This document shows positions 34,107-43,993 of a stretch of 59,998 bases of DNA, piece after piece. Source of the stretch: Bradyrhizobium valentinum (GTDB lineage Bacteria > Pseudomonadota > Alphaproteobacteria > Rhizobiales > Xanthobacteraceae); assembly GCF_001440405.1 (NCBI RefSeq), contig NZ_LLXX01000090.1, positions 417-60,414 on the forward strand. The letters run 5' to 3'. A model generated the notes under the pieces. The model had not been told where the DNA came from. It worked only from the letters and a program-made list of their open reading frames with translations, and searched no databases. A program made the translations under genes and the position numbers. The stretch's first letter is position 1. Every line of letters begins with the position of its first letter.

Positions 34107-35282
34107 ATGATGGCCTCGAACAGGGCGCTGCTTCTGAACTTTGATCTCGGCGAAACCGCGGACGCGATTCGCGAGACGGTGCATGCGTTTTCGAGAGCCG
34201 AAATTGCGCCGCGCGCCGCCGAGATCGACCGCAGCAACCAGTTTCCGCGCGACCTCTGGCCCAAAATTGGATCGCTCGGCCTGCACGGTATCACCGTCGA
34301 GGAGGAATATGGCGGCGCCGGCCTTGGCTATCTCGAGCACTGTATCGCGCTGGAAGAAATATCGCGGGCGTCGGCCGCAGTCGGTCTGTCCTACGGCGCG
34401 CATTCAAATCTTTGCGTCAACCAGATCCGCCGCAACGGCAATGAGGCGCAGAAACGGAACTACCTGCCAAAGCTGATCTCGGGCGAGCATGTCGGCTCGC
34501 TCGCGATGTCGGAGCCCGGCGCCGGAAGTGACGTGGTCTCGATGAAGACCCGCGCCGACAAGAAGGGCGACCGCTTTGTGCTGAACGGCAACAAGATGTG
34601 GATCACCAACGGCCCGGTGGCCGATACGCTCGTGGTCTACGCCAAGACCGATCCTAACGCCGGCCCGCGCGGCATGACCGCCTTCATCATTGAAAAGGGC
34701 ATGAAGGGATTTTCCACCGCGCAGAAGCTGGACAAGCTCGGCATGCGCGGCTCCGACACCTGCGAGCTGCTGTTCGAGGATTGCGAGGTGCCGGAAGAGA
34801 ATGTGCTGAGCGAGGTCGGCCGCGGCGTCAACGTGTTGATGAGCGGCCTCGACTATGAGCGCGCGGTGCTGGCGGCAGGCCCGATCGGCATCATGCAGGC
34901 CTGCATGGACGTGGTGCTGCCTTATGTGCACGAGCGCAAGCAGTTCGGCGAGCCGATCGGCACCTTCCAATTGGTGCAGGGCAAGATCGCCGACATGTAC
35001 ACCACGATGAACGCCTCGCGGGCCTATGTCTATGCGGTGGCCAAGGCCTGCGACCGCGGCGAGACCACGCGCGAGGACGCGGCCGGCGCGATCCTCTACG
35101 CCGCGGAGAAGGCCACGCAATGCGCGCTCGATGCCATCCAGCTCCTCGGTGGCAATGGCTACATCAACGACTATCCGACCGGGCGGCTGCTGCGTGACGC
35201 CAAGCTTTACGAGATCGGCGCCGGCACCAGCGAAATCCGCCGCATGCTGATCGGGCGGGAACTGTTCGAAAAGACCGCTTGA
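34107..35282 (+). CDS. ivd: Isovaleryl-CoA dehydrogenase
   Basis: A 391-residue acyl-CoA dehydrogenase: isovaleryl-CoA to 3-methylcrotonyl-CoA, FAD-dependent. The signatures are [20 protein letters not shown] (flavin/substrate), [20 protein letters not shown], the catalytic-Glu region [13 protein letters not shown] placed as in isovaleryl-CoA dehydrogenases, and [20 protein letters not shown] near the end. Followed by mccB, mccA and mvaB on the same strand, which identifies the substrate. A second ATG at 34110 is equally possible. Confidence 0.95.
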   Translation: MMASNRALLLNFDLGETADAIRETVHAFSRAEIAPRAAEIDRSNQFPRDLWPKIGSLGLHGITVEEEYGGAGLGYLEHCIALEEISRASAAVGLSYGAHSNLCVNQIRRNGNEAQKRNYLPKLISGEHVGSLAMSEPGAGSDVVSMKTRADKKGDRFVLNGNKMWITNGPVADTLVVYAKTDPNAGPRGMTAFIIEKGMKGFSTAQKLDKLGMRGSDTCELLFEDCEVPEENVLSEVGRGVNVLMSGLDYERAVLAAGPIGIMQACMDVVLPYVHERKQFGEPIGTFQLVQGKIADMYTTMNASRAYVYAVAKACDRGETTREDAAGAILYAAEKATQCALDAIQLLGGNGYINDYPTGRLLRDAKLYEIGAGTSEIRRMLIGRELFEKTA

Positions 35283-35396
35283 GCTTCACATCGAGGCAAA
35301 GATGATACAGGCTGTCGCATCCTCTTCGAACGTGCTGCCCCGACCGTCCTGAAGCCATCCCAACGGCCCTCCAGCATCCAAAAGAAAACGCCGACC

Positions 35397-37001
35397 ATGC
35401 CGCTTCACTCCACGATCGATCCCACATCCTCAGAATTTGCCCGCAACGCGGACGTGATGCGCGGCCTGGTGGCCGAACTGCGCGAGAAATTGAAGGTGGT
35501 CTCCGGCGGCGGCGGTGAGACGTCGCGCAAGCGGCATACCTCGCGCGGCAAGATGCTGGCGCGCGAGCGCGTCGACCTGCTGGTCGATCCCGGCACCGCC
35601 TTTCTCGAATTGTCGCCGCTTGCCGCCAACGGCCTCTATGGCGGTGACGTCCATTCCGCCAGCGTCATTACCGGGGTGGGGCGTATTTCGGGACGCGAAT
35701 GCGTCATCGTCGCCAACGATGCCACCATCAAGGGCGGCACGTACTATCCGATGACCGTGAAGAAGCATCTGCGCGCACAGGATATTGCGCGGCAGAACAA
35801 TCTACCCTGCGTCTACATGGTCGATTCCGGCGGCGCCTTCCTGCCGATGCAGGAGGAGATCTTTCCCGATGAGCGGCATTTCGGCCGCATCTTCTACAAC
35901 CAGGCACAGATGTCCTCGCAGGGCATTCCGCAGATCGCCATCGTCATGGGCTCCTGCACCGCGGGCGGCGCCTATGTGCCTGCGATGTCGGACGAGAGCA
36001 TCATCGTTCGCAATCAGGGCACCATCTTCCTCGGCGGACCGCCGTTGGTGAAGGCCGCGACCGGCGAGGTGGTGACGGCGGAAGAACTCGGCGGCGCCGA
36101 CGTGCATTCCAGGCATTCCGGCGTCACCGATCACTACGCGCAGAACGATGCCCATGCGATCGGGATCGCCCGGCGCATTGTCGCCACGCTGAAGCAGCCG
36201 ACGCGCGCTGCGCTGAACATGCGCGAGCCGCGGCAGCCGTTGTTCCCGGCGGAGGAAATCTACGGCGTGGTGTCCGCCGACGGCCGCAAGCCATTCGACG
36301 TCCATGACATCATCGCGCGGATCGTCGACGGCTCGGAGTTCGACGAATTCAAGAAGCTCTACGGCACCACGCTGATCTGCGGATTCGCCCATATCTGGGG
36401 TTACCCAGTCGGCATCATCGCCAACAACGGCATCCTGTTCAGCGAGAGTTCGCTGAAGGGCGCGCACTTCATCGAACTGTGCTGCCAGCGCAATATCCCG
36501 CTGGTGTTCCTGCAGAACATCACCGGCTTCATGGTCGGCAAGAAATACGAAGCCGGCGGCATCGCGCGTGACGGCGCCAAGCTGGTAACCGCGGTCGCAA
36601 CCGCCGGCGTGCCGAAATTCACCGTCGTGATCGGCGGCTCCTACGGCGCCGGCAATTACGGCATGTGCGGGCGCTCCTATAGCCCGCGCTTTCTCTGGCT
36701 GTGGCCCAACGCCCGCATCTCGGTGATGGGCGGCGAACAGGCATCGATGGTGCTCAGCCAGGTTCGCCGCGACAATATCGAGGCCAGGGGCGAGACCTGG
36801 TCGGCGGAAGAGGAAGAAAAGTTCCGCGCGCCGATCCGAGCGCAGTATGAAAGCCAGGGCAATCCCTATTACGCTACCGCGCGGCTATGGGACGACGGCG
36901 TGATCGATCCCGCCGATACCAGGCTTGTGCTCGGCCTTGGATTGTCGGCAGCGACGAATGCGCCGATCGAACCTACCAAATTCGGCCTGTTCAGGATGTG
37001 A
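35397..37001 (+). CDS. mccB: Methylcrotonoyl-CoA carboxylase, carboxyltransferase (beta) subunit
   Basis: 534 residues, the normal size. It transfers CO2 from biotin to 3-methylcrotonyl-CoA. Markers: [80 protein letters not shown] and [14 protein letters not shown]. It ends at TGA 36999-37001, overlapping the mccA ATG by one base, so the subunits are coupled. Confidence 0.96.
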   Translation: MPLHSTIDPTSSEFARNADVMRGLVAELREKLKVVSGGGGETSRKRHTSRGKMLARERVDLLVDPGTAFLELSPLAANGLYGGDVHSASVITGVGRISGRECVIVANDATIKGGTYYPMTVKKHLRAQDIARQNNLPCVYMVDSGGAFLPMQEEIFPDERHFGRIFYNQAQMSSQGIPQIAIVMGSCTAGGAYVPAMSDESIIVRNQGTIFLGGPPLVKAATGEVVTAEELGGADVHSRHSGVTDHYAQNDAHAIGIARRIVATLKQPTRAALNMREPRQPLFPAEEIYGVVSADGRKPFDVHDIIARIVDGSEFDEFKKLYGTTLICGFAHIWGYPVGIIANNGILFSESSLKGAHFIELCCQRNIPLVFLQNITGFMVGKKYEAGGIARDGAKLVTAVATAGVPKFTVVIGGSYGAGNYGMCGRSYSPRFLWLWPNARISVMGGEQASMVLSQVRRDNIEARGETWSAEEEEKFRAPIRAQYESQGNPYYATARLWDDGVIDPADTRLVLGLGLSAATNAPIEPTKFGLFRM

Positions 37002-39013
37002 TGATGGACCGCTCGAAACTCTACCGGCGTTTTCGCACGCTCCTGATCGCCAACCGCGGCGAGATCGCCTGCCGCGTGATCCGCTCCGGCCGCGCCATGG
37101 GGCTCCGTACCGTCGCTGTCTATTCCGAGGCCGACCGCGACGCCATGCATGTCGCGATGGCCGACGAGGCCGTGCTGCTCGGACCGGCGCGGGCGCGCGA
37201 TAGCTATCTCAACATCGAACGCGTGATCGAAGCCGCGCGCCTGACCGGCGCCGAGGCCGTCCATCCCGGCTACGGTTTCCTGTCTGAAAATGCCGAATTC
37301 GCGCAGGCCTGTCTGAATGCCGGGCTGGTGTTCGTCGGCCCGACCGCGGAGATGATGACCGCAATGGGCTCGAAGTCCGGCTCAAAGGCGCTGATGGAAA
37401 AGGCCGGCGTGCCGCTGGTGCCCGGCTATCACGGCGAGGCCCAGGACGAGGCGACGCTGGCAAAAGCTGCTGACAAGATCGGCTTCCCGGTGCTGGTGAA
37501 GGCCTCCGCCGGCGGCGGCGGGCGCGGCATGCGCGTGGTGAATTCGGCCGCCGAGCTTTCGGCCGCGATCGTCAGCGCCAAACGCGAGGCCAAGGCGGCG
37601 TTCGGCGACGACCGCATGCTGATCGAAAAATTCGTCCAGAATCCCCGGCATATCGAGGTGCAGATCATCGGCGACAGCCACGGGAATCTGCTCTCGCTCT
37701 GGGAGCGCGAATGCACGCTGCAGCGGCGGCACCAGAAGGTGATCGAGGAGGCGCCGTCGCCGACGCTCGATGCGACCCAACGTGAAGCGGTCTGCGCCGC
37801 CGCGCGCAAGGCTGCTGCCGCCGTGAACTATGTCGGCGCCGGCACCATCGAGTTCGTCTCCGACGGCAAGGAGGTATTTTTCATCGAAATGAATACCCGC
37901 CTGCAGGTCGAGCATCCCGTGACCGAGCTGATTACCGGCGTCGATCTCGTCGAATGGCAATTGCGGGTCGCGTTCGGCGAAAAGCTGCCGCTGGCGCAAA
38001 ACGAGATCAAGCTGGACGGCCACGCCATCGAGGCGCGGGTTTATGCCGAAAATCCGCAGAAGAACTTTATGCCTTCGGTCGGCCGGATCAGGACCTGGCG
38101 CACGCCGGACGCCGTCGACGGCCTGCGGATCGATGCCGGCTATCGCGATGGCGATGCGGTGTCGCCGTATTACGACGCCATGCTGGCAAAAGTGATTGCG
38201 TGGGCGCCGACCCGCCAGGCCGCCATCGAGCGGCTCAACCGCGGGCTGGAAGAGACTGACGTCCGCGGCATCATCACGAACATCCCGTTCCTGTCGGCGC
38301 TGGTGACGCACCCGCATGTGCGCGCTAACACCATCGATACCGGCTTCATCGAACGCGAACTGAAGAAGTTGACGGAAGCCTCAAGCGAACCCGGCGATCT
38401 CGAGCTTTGCGCCGCGGTAGCCGCCATCGTCAACGACGAGCAGAAGGCGGCGCGCCGGGAAGCCCATTCGCCATGGCAAACCTTCGGCTGGATGCCGGTC
38501 GGACAGCGGCAACGCGTGTTTTCGTTCCGCCAGGGGCAGGGACCTGAGCAGAAGGTGATGCTGCGATACGGCAACGGACCGTCGACAATATCGATCGGCA
38601 AACACCAATTCGTTTTCGCAACCTCGCCTGCGGAGGGCGAAGGTTTCGACCTGACGCTCGACGGCATGAAGTCGCGCGTTACGGCTGTCATCGAGGGCCA
38701 TGAGCTTTACCTGCGCACCCGCAACGGCCGCTTCGAGCTGCACTGGGTCGATCCGTTCGGCGGCGAGACCGAGGAGCACGTCGGCGAAGACAAGATCGTA
38801 GCGCCCTTGCCGGGGACCGTGGTGGCGCTGCTGGCCGAGGAAGGCGCGACGCTGGAGAAGGGCGCGGCGATCCTGACGCTGGAAGTCATGAAGATGGAGC
38901 AGACCCTGCGCGCGCCCTTTGCGGGCGTGTTGAAGAAAATCAGGTGCAAGGTCGGCGATATCGTCGGCGAAGGCGTTGAACTTGCCGAAATCGAACCGGC
39001 GGCGGCGTCATGA
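37001..39013 (+). CDS. mccA: Methylcrotonoyl-CoA carboxylase, biotin (alpha) subunit
   Basis: A 670-residue protein: biotin carboxylase domain (RTLLIANRGEIACRVIRS, ATP-grasp KASAGGGGRGMRVV, MNTRLQVEHPVTELITGVDL), a linking region, then the biotinyl domain with ILTLEVMKMEQTLRAP, where Lys631 is the biotin site. It overlaps the mvaB start by four bases. The start choice ATG 37001 is set by the TGATG overlap with mccB; ATG 37004 is next. Confidence 0.96.
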   Translation: MMDRSKLYRRFRTLLIANRGEIACRVIRSGRAMGLRTVAVYSEADRDAMHVAMADEAVLLGPARARDSYLNIERVIEAARLTGAEAVHPGYGFLSENAEFAQACLNAGLVFVGPTAEMMTAMGSKSGSKALMEKAGVPLVPGYHGEAQDEATLAKAADKIGFPVLVKASAGGGGRGMRVVNSAAELSAAIVSAKREAKAAFGDDRMLIEKFVQNPRHIEVQIIGDSHGNLLSLWERECTLQRRHQKVIEEAPSPTLDATQREAVCAAARKAAAAVNYVGAGTIEFVSDGKEVFFIEMNTRLQVEHPVTELITGVDLVEWQLRVAFGEKLPLAQNEIKLDGHAIEARVYAENPQKNFMPSVGRIRTWRTPDAVDGLRIDAGYRDGDAVSPYYDAMLAKVIAWAPTRQAAIERLNRGLEETDVRGIITNIPFLSALVTHPHVRANTIDTGFIERELKKLTEASSEPGDLELCAAVAAIVNDEQKAARREAHSPWQTFGWMPVGQRQRVFSFRQGQGPEQKVMLRYGNGPSTISIGKHQFVFATSPAEGEGFDLTLDGMKSRVTAVIEGHELYLRTRNGRFELHWVDPFGGETEEHVGEDKIVAPLPGTVVALLAEEGATLEKGAAILTLEVMKMEQTLRAPFAGVLKKIRCKVGDIVGEGVELAEIEPAAAS

Positions 39014-39918
39014 GCGACAGCGTTCACATTGTCGAGGTCGGCCCGCGCGACGGGCTGCAGAACGAGAAGACCCCGATCAGCGTCGCCGACCGGATCGCCT
39101 TCATCGAGGCGTTGATCGGCGCCGGGCTCAAAGCGGTGGAGGTCGGAGCGTTCGTATCGCCCAAGGCGATTCCGCAGATGGTGGGTTCGGCCGATGTCCT
39201 GCGCGGCGTCAGCCATCACGCGCAATGCGAACTGCCGGTGCTGGTACCTAACGAGAAGGGATACGAGGCCTCGCAGGCGGCCGGCGCCAAGCTGATCGCG
39301 GTGTTTGCCGCCGCGTCGGAAAGCTTTTCGCGCGCCAATATCAATTGCTCGATCGCTGAATCGATCGAGCGATTCAAGGCGGTGCTGGCTCGCGCCAAAG
39401 CCGATGGCGTCAGGGTGCGCGGCTACATCTCTACTGTGCTCGGCTGCCCCTATGAGGGCGAGATCAAGCCGCAGGCGGTGGTCGACGTCGCAAAAGTGCT
39501 GTGGGATCTCGGCTGCTACGAAATCTCGCTCGGCGATACCATCGGCGTCGGCACGCCCCTGAAGGCCCGGCAACTGCTGCGCGCCGTGGCGGGCGATGTG
39601 CCAATGGCCAATCTCGCCATGCATTTCCACGACACGTATGGGCAGGCTCTCGCCAACCTCTATGCGGGAATGGAGGAAGGCTGCCGCGTGATCGATTCCG
39701 CCGCCGGTGGTCTCGGCGGCTGTCCCTACGCCCCCGGTGCGACTGGGAACGTCGCAACCGAGGACGTGGTCTACATGCTCGAAGGCTTAGGCGTCGCGAC
39801 CGGCGTAGACATGGCAAAGCTGGTCGCGGCGACCAATGTCGTGAGCGGACTGATCGGCCGTCCGCCGGTCAGCCGCGTCGCGGCGGCGTTGAACGCAAAG
39901 ATGCGGGCCGCGAAGTAG
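39010..39918 (+). CDS. mvaB: Hydroxymethylglutaryl-CoA lyase
   Basis: 302 residues. It cleaves HMG-CoA to acetyl-CoA and acetoacetate, the last step of leucine breakdown. Motifs: VEVGPRDGLQNEKTPI (catalytic Arg-Asp), CYEISLGDTIGVGTP, HFHDTYGQALAN (metal HxH-type region) and the GGLGGCPYAPGATGN loop with the active-site Cys. An enoyl-CoA hydratase for 3-methylglutaconyl-CoA is missing from this cluster and must be encoded elsewhere. Confidence 0.95.
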   Translation: MSDSVHIVEVGPRDGLQNEKTPISVADRIAFIEALIGAGLKAVEVGAFVSPKAIPQMVGSADVLRGVSHHAQCELPVLVPNEKGYEASQAAGAKLIAVFAAASESFSRANINCSIAESIERFKAVLARAKADGVRVRGYISTVLGCPYEGEIKPQAVVDVAKVLWDLGCYEISLGDTIGVGTPLKARQLLRAVAGDVPMANLAMHFHDTYGQALANLYAGMEEGCRVIDSAAGGLGGCPYAPGATGNVATEDVVYMLEGLGVATGVDMAKLVAATNVVSGLIGRPPVSRVAAALNAKMRAAK

Positions 39919-39924
39919 AGCCGT

Positions 39925-40851
39925 TTATGCGGCCTTCAGGCCAACGTTCGGCAGCGACGGCCGGTTCTTCAGCGCCTTGGCCATCATGGCTTCGACCTCC
40001 GCCTTCTCGTGCGGCAGCAGCGCCAGCCGCGGCGGGCGGGTCAGCGCGGTGCCGCGGCCCATGATGTGCTCGCAAAGCTTGATGCACTGGACGAGGTCCG
40101 GCCGGGCATCGAGGTGCAATAGCGGCATGAACCATTCGTACAGCGGCATGGCCTCGGCATAGCGTCCCGCCTTGGCGAGGCGGAACAGCGTCTCGCCTTC
40201 GCGCGGGAAGGCGTTCGACATGCCGGAGACCCAGCCGACGGCGCCCATGGCGACGCTCTCGACGATGACGTCGTCGAGGCCGGCGAACAGGACGAAGCGA
40301 TCGCCGACCATGTTGCGGGTATCGATGAAGCGCCGCGTGTCGCCGGAGGAGTCCTTGAAGCAGACCACCGTTTCGACGTCGGCGAGGGTGGCGAGAATGT
40401 CAGGCGTCACGTCGTTCTTGTAGATCGGCGGGTTGTTGTAGAGCATGACAGGCAGATCGGTCGCCGTGGCGACCGAACGAAAATGCGCGGCGGTTTCATG
40501 CGGCTTGGATGAATAGACCAGCGCCGGCATCACCATCACGCCGTCGATGCCGACACGTGCAGCCTCCTTGGCGGTCTCGACGGCGAAGGCGGTCGTGAAT
40601 TCGGCGATGCCGCACAGCACGGGCACGCGGCCGGCCGCGACCGACTTGGCCGTCTCCATGATGGCGATCTTTTCCTTGCGCTCCAGCGAGGTGTTTTCGC
40701 CGACGGACCCGCAGACGATCAGTCCGGAAACGCCGTCGCGGATCAGGCCGTCCATGACCTTCGCCGTCGCATCGATGTTGAGCGACAGATCGTCATTGAA
40801 TTGTGTGGTGACGGCCGGGAAGACGCCTTCCCAGGAAATGCGTGGGCTCAT
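39925..40851 (-). CDS. Dihydrodipicolinate synthase/N-acetylneuraminate lyase family aldolase
   Basis: A 308-residue class I aldolase. The Schiff-base Lys166 lies in VVCFKDSSGD and the catalytic Tyr138 in MLYNNPP. The usual GTTGE loop is GSVGE, which argues against true DapA and for a 2-oxo-acid aldolase or dehydratase of catabolism. It is the last gene of an operon with a TRAP transporter (dctQ-dctM-dctP), so it probably splits or makes the imported compound. It is convergent with mvaB; the stops are six bases apart. Confidence 0.88.
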   Translation of the reverse strand: MSPRISWEGVFPAVTTQFNDDLSLNIDATAKVMDGLIRDGVSGLIVCGSVGENTSLERKEKIAIMETAKSVAAGRVPVLCGIAEFTTAFAVETAKEAARVGIDGVMVMPALVYSSKPHETAAHFRSVATATDLPVMLYNNPPIYKNDVTPDILATLADVETVVCFKDSSGDTRRFIDTRNMVGDRFVLFAGLDDVIVESVAMGAVGWVSGMSNAFPREGETLFRLAKAGRYAEAMPLYEWFMPLLHLDARPDLVQCIKLCEHIMGRGTALTRPPRLALLPHEKAEVEAMMAKALKNRPSLPNVGLKAA

Positions 40852-40927
40852 TGTTTGGCTCCGATTGGAATTGGCCGGCGGGTGCTTTCGATCCGCCGGG
40901 CTTTGACTTGAAAGAACGATGGAAGGA

Positions 40928-41911
40928 TCAGAGCGTCGCGCCGACTTTGCGCAACTCGGCAAGGACCGGGGCCTTGGGCAGCCAGACCTTGTCGAATTCG
41001 GCAATGACCGCTTCGGTATCCCCGGCCGGGACCTGACGGATCGGGATCGGCGCGTTCTTGAAGTTCTCGATCAGCTTGGGCTCATTGCCGGCCAACTCAT
41101 CGATCTGTGCATCGAGCGTCGACTTGACCGTCTTGGTGATCAACTCACGGTCGGCCGCCGGCAACGACTGCCAGACGCGGCCCGAGACGACCGCCGCCAT
41201 CGGCATGAAGACGGCGTTCATCTGCAGGATGACTTTTGAAACTTTGTCGAAGCGCTGATTCCAGGAGAATTCCAGATCCGCCTCGAGGCCGTCGACCTGG
41301 CCGTTCGCCATGGCGTCGAATACCTGGGGCGTCGGGATCGGCGTCGGTGCAGCGCCGAGCGACGAATAGAAATCGCGATAGACCGGCGTCGGATTGATGC
41401 GCAGCTTCATGCCCTTGATATCGGTGAGACCAGTCAAATCCTTCGCCGAGAAAATGGCGCGCATGCCGGTGATGCCCCAGCCCAGGCCGATCGTGCCGGT
41501 TTCCTGCGGCAGCACCTCGAACAGCTTGATCGCCGCGGGATGGCGGACGAACTTCGCGACCGACGGTGTCGAGCGGACGATGTAGGGCGCATTAATCGCT
41601 GCGATATGCGGCACGCGCGAGCCGAGCTCGGCCGCTTGGATGAAGCCCATGTCGAGGGCGCCCGACTGCAACTGCTGCATCATCGCCGGTTCATTGCCGA
41701 GCTGGCCGGAGTGAAACACGGTCATGGTCAGGCGGCCATTGGTCGCCGCCTTGAGATCCTCGCCGAGTTTGAGGGCAGCCTTGTTCCAGGAATGGCCGTT
41801 GGGCGTGATGAGACCGAGGCGAAACTCCTTGGCCTGGGCAAGCGCGAGCGACGGCGCGAACAGCGGCACGGCCGCGCTGGCGGCAAGGAAGCGGCGACGT
41901 GAAAGAGGCAT
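40928..41911 (-). CDS. TRAP transporter substrate-binding protein (DctP family)
   Basis: A 327-residue periplasmic binding protein. A Tat-like signal SRRRFLAASAAVPLFAPSLA precedes AQAKEFRLG. DctP features are FHSGQLGNEPAMMQQLQSGA, KGMKLRINPTPVYRDFYSSL then PTPIPTPQVFDAMANGQVDG. The conserved Arg of KLRIN would bind a carboxylate, so the ligand is an organic acid. It follows dctM and precedes the aldolase. Confidence 0.92.
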   Translation of the reverse strand: MPLSRRRFLAASAAVPLFAPSLALAQAKEFRLGLITPNGHSWNKAALKLGEDLKAATNGRLTMTVFHSGQLGNEPAMMQQLQSGALDMGFIQAAELGSRVPHIAAINAPYIVRSTPSVAKFVRHPAAIKLFEVLPQETGTIGLGWGITGMRAIFSAKDLTGLTDIKGMKLRINPTPVYRDFYSSLGAAPTPIPTPQVFDAMANGQVDGLEADLEFSWNQRFDKVSKVILQMNAVFMPMAAVVSGRVWQSLPAADRELITKTVKSTLDAQIDELAGNEPKLIENFKNAPIPIRQVPAGDTEAVIAEFDKVWLPKAPVLAELRKVGATL

Positions 41912-41939
41912 GGCAAGGCTCCTGAGCGTTTTTGCGGGT

Positions 41940-43205
41940 TTACTTGATGAGGGCGAGGGAAAGCGACGGGTAAAGCGAGAGCAGCACCAGAAGGATGCAG
42001 GAGATGCCGAACAGCGGCAGCGTCACCATGAACATCTTTCCGGGCTTGGCGCCGGTGACGGCCGCCGCAACGAAGAAGCAGAGGCCGACCGGAGGTGACA
42101 GCAATCCGAGCACCAGGTTGATCACCACGACGACGCCGAACTGGCGCGGATCGATGTGATAGATGTCGGTCGCGACCGGCAGCAGGATCGGCACCGTCAT
42201 GATCAGTCCGGGAATGCCGTCGATGACTGTGCCGATCACCAGCAGGATCGCGTTGCAGATCAGCATGAAGCTGACCGGATCCTTGGCGACCGACTGGATC
42301 CAGCGGGCGGTTTCCTGCGGCACCTTGCCGAAGATCAGCACCCAGGAGAACACCGCCGCCGCGGCAACCAGGAACAGCACGATGGCCGCGTAGATCCCCG
42401 CGCGCAGCATCATCTGCGGCAGTTGCGAGAACTGGAACTCCTTGGTCCAGTATTTTCCGACGAGGGCCGCCGCCACCGCGCCGACGGCCGCGGACTCCGT
42501 GGCGTTGGCGAGCCCGCCAAGGATGCTGCCGACAATCACGATGGGAATCAGCAATGTCGGCGATGTCCGCAAGATCGTCGCCACCCGCTGCCGCGGCGTC
42601 TGATAGTCGGCCTTGGGGTAATTGTAGACGTATCCCATCAGCGCGATGACGATGCAGAACATCGCGGTCAGGATCACGCCCGGCACGATTCCGGCAATCA
42701 GCATATCGCTGACTGATACCTGCGCCAGCACGCTGTAGACGACGAACATCACCGATGGCGGAATGATCGGCCCGAGCATGCCGCCATACGCGGTCAGGCC
42801 TGCGGCAAAGGTCTTGTCGTAGCCCTTCTTTTCCATCTCCGGGACCATGATCTGCGCCATGATCGCGACCTGCGCGGTCGCCGAGCCGAGGATGGAGGAG
42901 ATGAACATGTTGGCGAGGATATTGACGTAGGCCAGCCCACCCTTCAGCGATCCGACAAACGCCATCGCCATGTCGACGATGCGCCGCGTAATGCCGCCGC
43001 CATTCATGATCTCGCCGATCAGGATGAAGAGCGGGATCGCGATCAGGCCATAGCTGTCGACCCCGCCGAAAAGCTGCAGCGGGTAGGACTGGAACAGAAC
43101 CGGGTTTCCCGATGCGATGATGTAGACGAAGCCGGCAAGGCAGAGACAAAGCCCGATCGGCACCCCGACCAGCATGACGGCAATGAACGCTGCCGAAGTG
43201 ATCAC
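41940..43205 (-). CDS. TRAP transporter large permease (DctM family)
   Basis: A 421-residue protein of about 12 helices, the ion-coupled transport subunit. Recognisable segments are QLFGGVDSYGLIAIPLFILI, SILGSATAQVAIMAQIMVPE, YGGMLGPIIPPSVMFVVYSV and LGLLSPPVGLCFFVAAAVTG. A GTG start at 43205 shares one base with the dctQ stop (TAGTG). Confidence 0.93.
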   Translation of the reverse strand: MITSAAFIAVMLVGVPIGLCLCLAGFVYIIASGNPVLFQSYPLQLFGGVDSYGLIAIPLFILIGEIMNGGGITRRIVDMAMAFVGSLKGGLAYVNILANMFISSILGSATAQVAIMAQIMVPEMEKKGYDKTFAAGLTAYGGMLGPIIPPSVMFVVYSVLAQVSVSDMLIAGIVPGVILTAMFCIVIALMGYVYNYPKADYQTPRQRVATILRTSPTLLIPIVIVGSILGGLANATESAAVGAVAAALVGKYWTKEFQFSQLPQMMLRAGIYAAIVLFLVAAAAVFSWVLIFGKVPQETARWIQSVAKDPVSFMLICNAILLVIGTVIDGIPGLIMTVPILLPVATDIYHIDPRQFGVVVVINLVLGLLSPPVGLCFFVAAAVTGAKPGKMFMVTLPLFGISCILLVLLSLYPSLSLALIK

Positions 43206-43828
43206 TAGTTGACCCCGTCGAGTTCGGAGAGCTGAAAGCCCTTCGGCGGCGTGCGCGGCACCAGCTCGAGATCCTCCAGCAGGTTTGCCAGGCCATGGAT
43301 GGTCATCGACACCGCGAAGATCGGCAGCGTCAGGTAGACGACCCAGGTCGGCCAGTTCAGGGTTTGTGTGCGCTCGGTGTAGAGGAAGTTGAATGTTTCG
43401 GCGGCGAGCTTGCGCGCGTCGAAGCCGGCGCGGGCGAGGCCAATCGGATCCATCCAGAGGAAGCAGGTGATGATCAGGGCCACGCCAAACACGACGACCA
43501 TGGCCGTCGCGATCACCTTCGCGATCTTCTGATGTCGCGCCGAGAGCCGCTCCGTCATCATCGTGACCGCAAAATCGAGCCGCAGCCGCGTCATCGCGGA
43601 GGCGCCGATGAAGGTCAGCCAGACCACGCAATAGACGGCCGATTCATCGATCCAGTAGATCGGGAAGTGCGAATAACGGGTGACGACGTTCACCAGGATC
43701 AGCGCCGTCAGCAGATACATCAGGCACATCAAGGCGATGCGCTCGAAAGCGAGCAGGCGACTCGAGGCCCTGACAACGATCCGCCGGGCGCTGAGCGCTG
43801 GCGCATCCGCAATCGTCTGCTCGACCAT
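43205..43828 (-). CDS. TRAP transporter small permease (DctQ family)
   Basis: 207 residues and four helices. YWIDESAVYCVVWLTFIGAS is the DctQ signature region (normally W-x-E-E-x-R), followed by TRLRLDFAVTMMTERL. First gene of the dctQ-dctM-dctP-aldolase operon, divergent from the GntR at 43994. Confidence 0.9.
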   Translation of the reverse strand: MVEQTIADAPALSARRIVVRASSRLLAFERIALMCLMYLLTALILVNVVTRYSHFPIYWIDESAVYCVVWLTFIGASAMTRLRLDFAVTMMTERLSARHQKIAKVIATAMVVVFGVALIITCFLWMDPIGLARAGFDARKLAAETFNFLYTERTQTLNWPTWVVYLTLPIFAVSMTIHGLANLLEDLELVPRTPPKGFQLSELDGVN

Positions 43829-43871
43829 AAAGAGCTCCGCTGCCCGTGAGATTTATCGTGCCAATCAGAAT

Positions 43872-43886
43872 TGTATAATTTATACA
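43872..43886. promoter_or_regulatory. Palindromic operator for a GntR/FCD regulator
   Basis: TGTATAA-T-TTATACA is a perfect 7-1-7 palindrome 44 bp upstream of dctQ, in the gap shared with the divergent GntR gene. Its TGTAT/ATACA halves match the general form of FCD-subfamily sites. Confidence 0.72.
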
Positions 43887-43993
43887 TTTTTGTCAAATAG
43901 AGATTGCGGGCCCGTTCATCAGCTTTTGCTGGGTCGGGACTACGTCAACATGCGAAAAGTGGGCCGCTTCGGATCGGAATCGGAAGGCCGGCG

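Noticed and set aside
37382..38317. 311-codon minus-strand frame over mccA
   Set aside because: Shadow of the biotin carboxylase domain.
39925..40851. DHDPS-family gene considered as dapA
   Set aside because: The loop is GSVGE rather than GTTGE and it sits in a TRAP catabolic operon.
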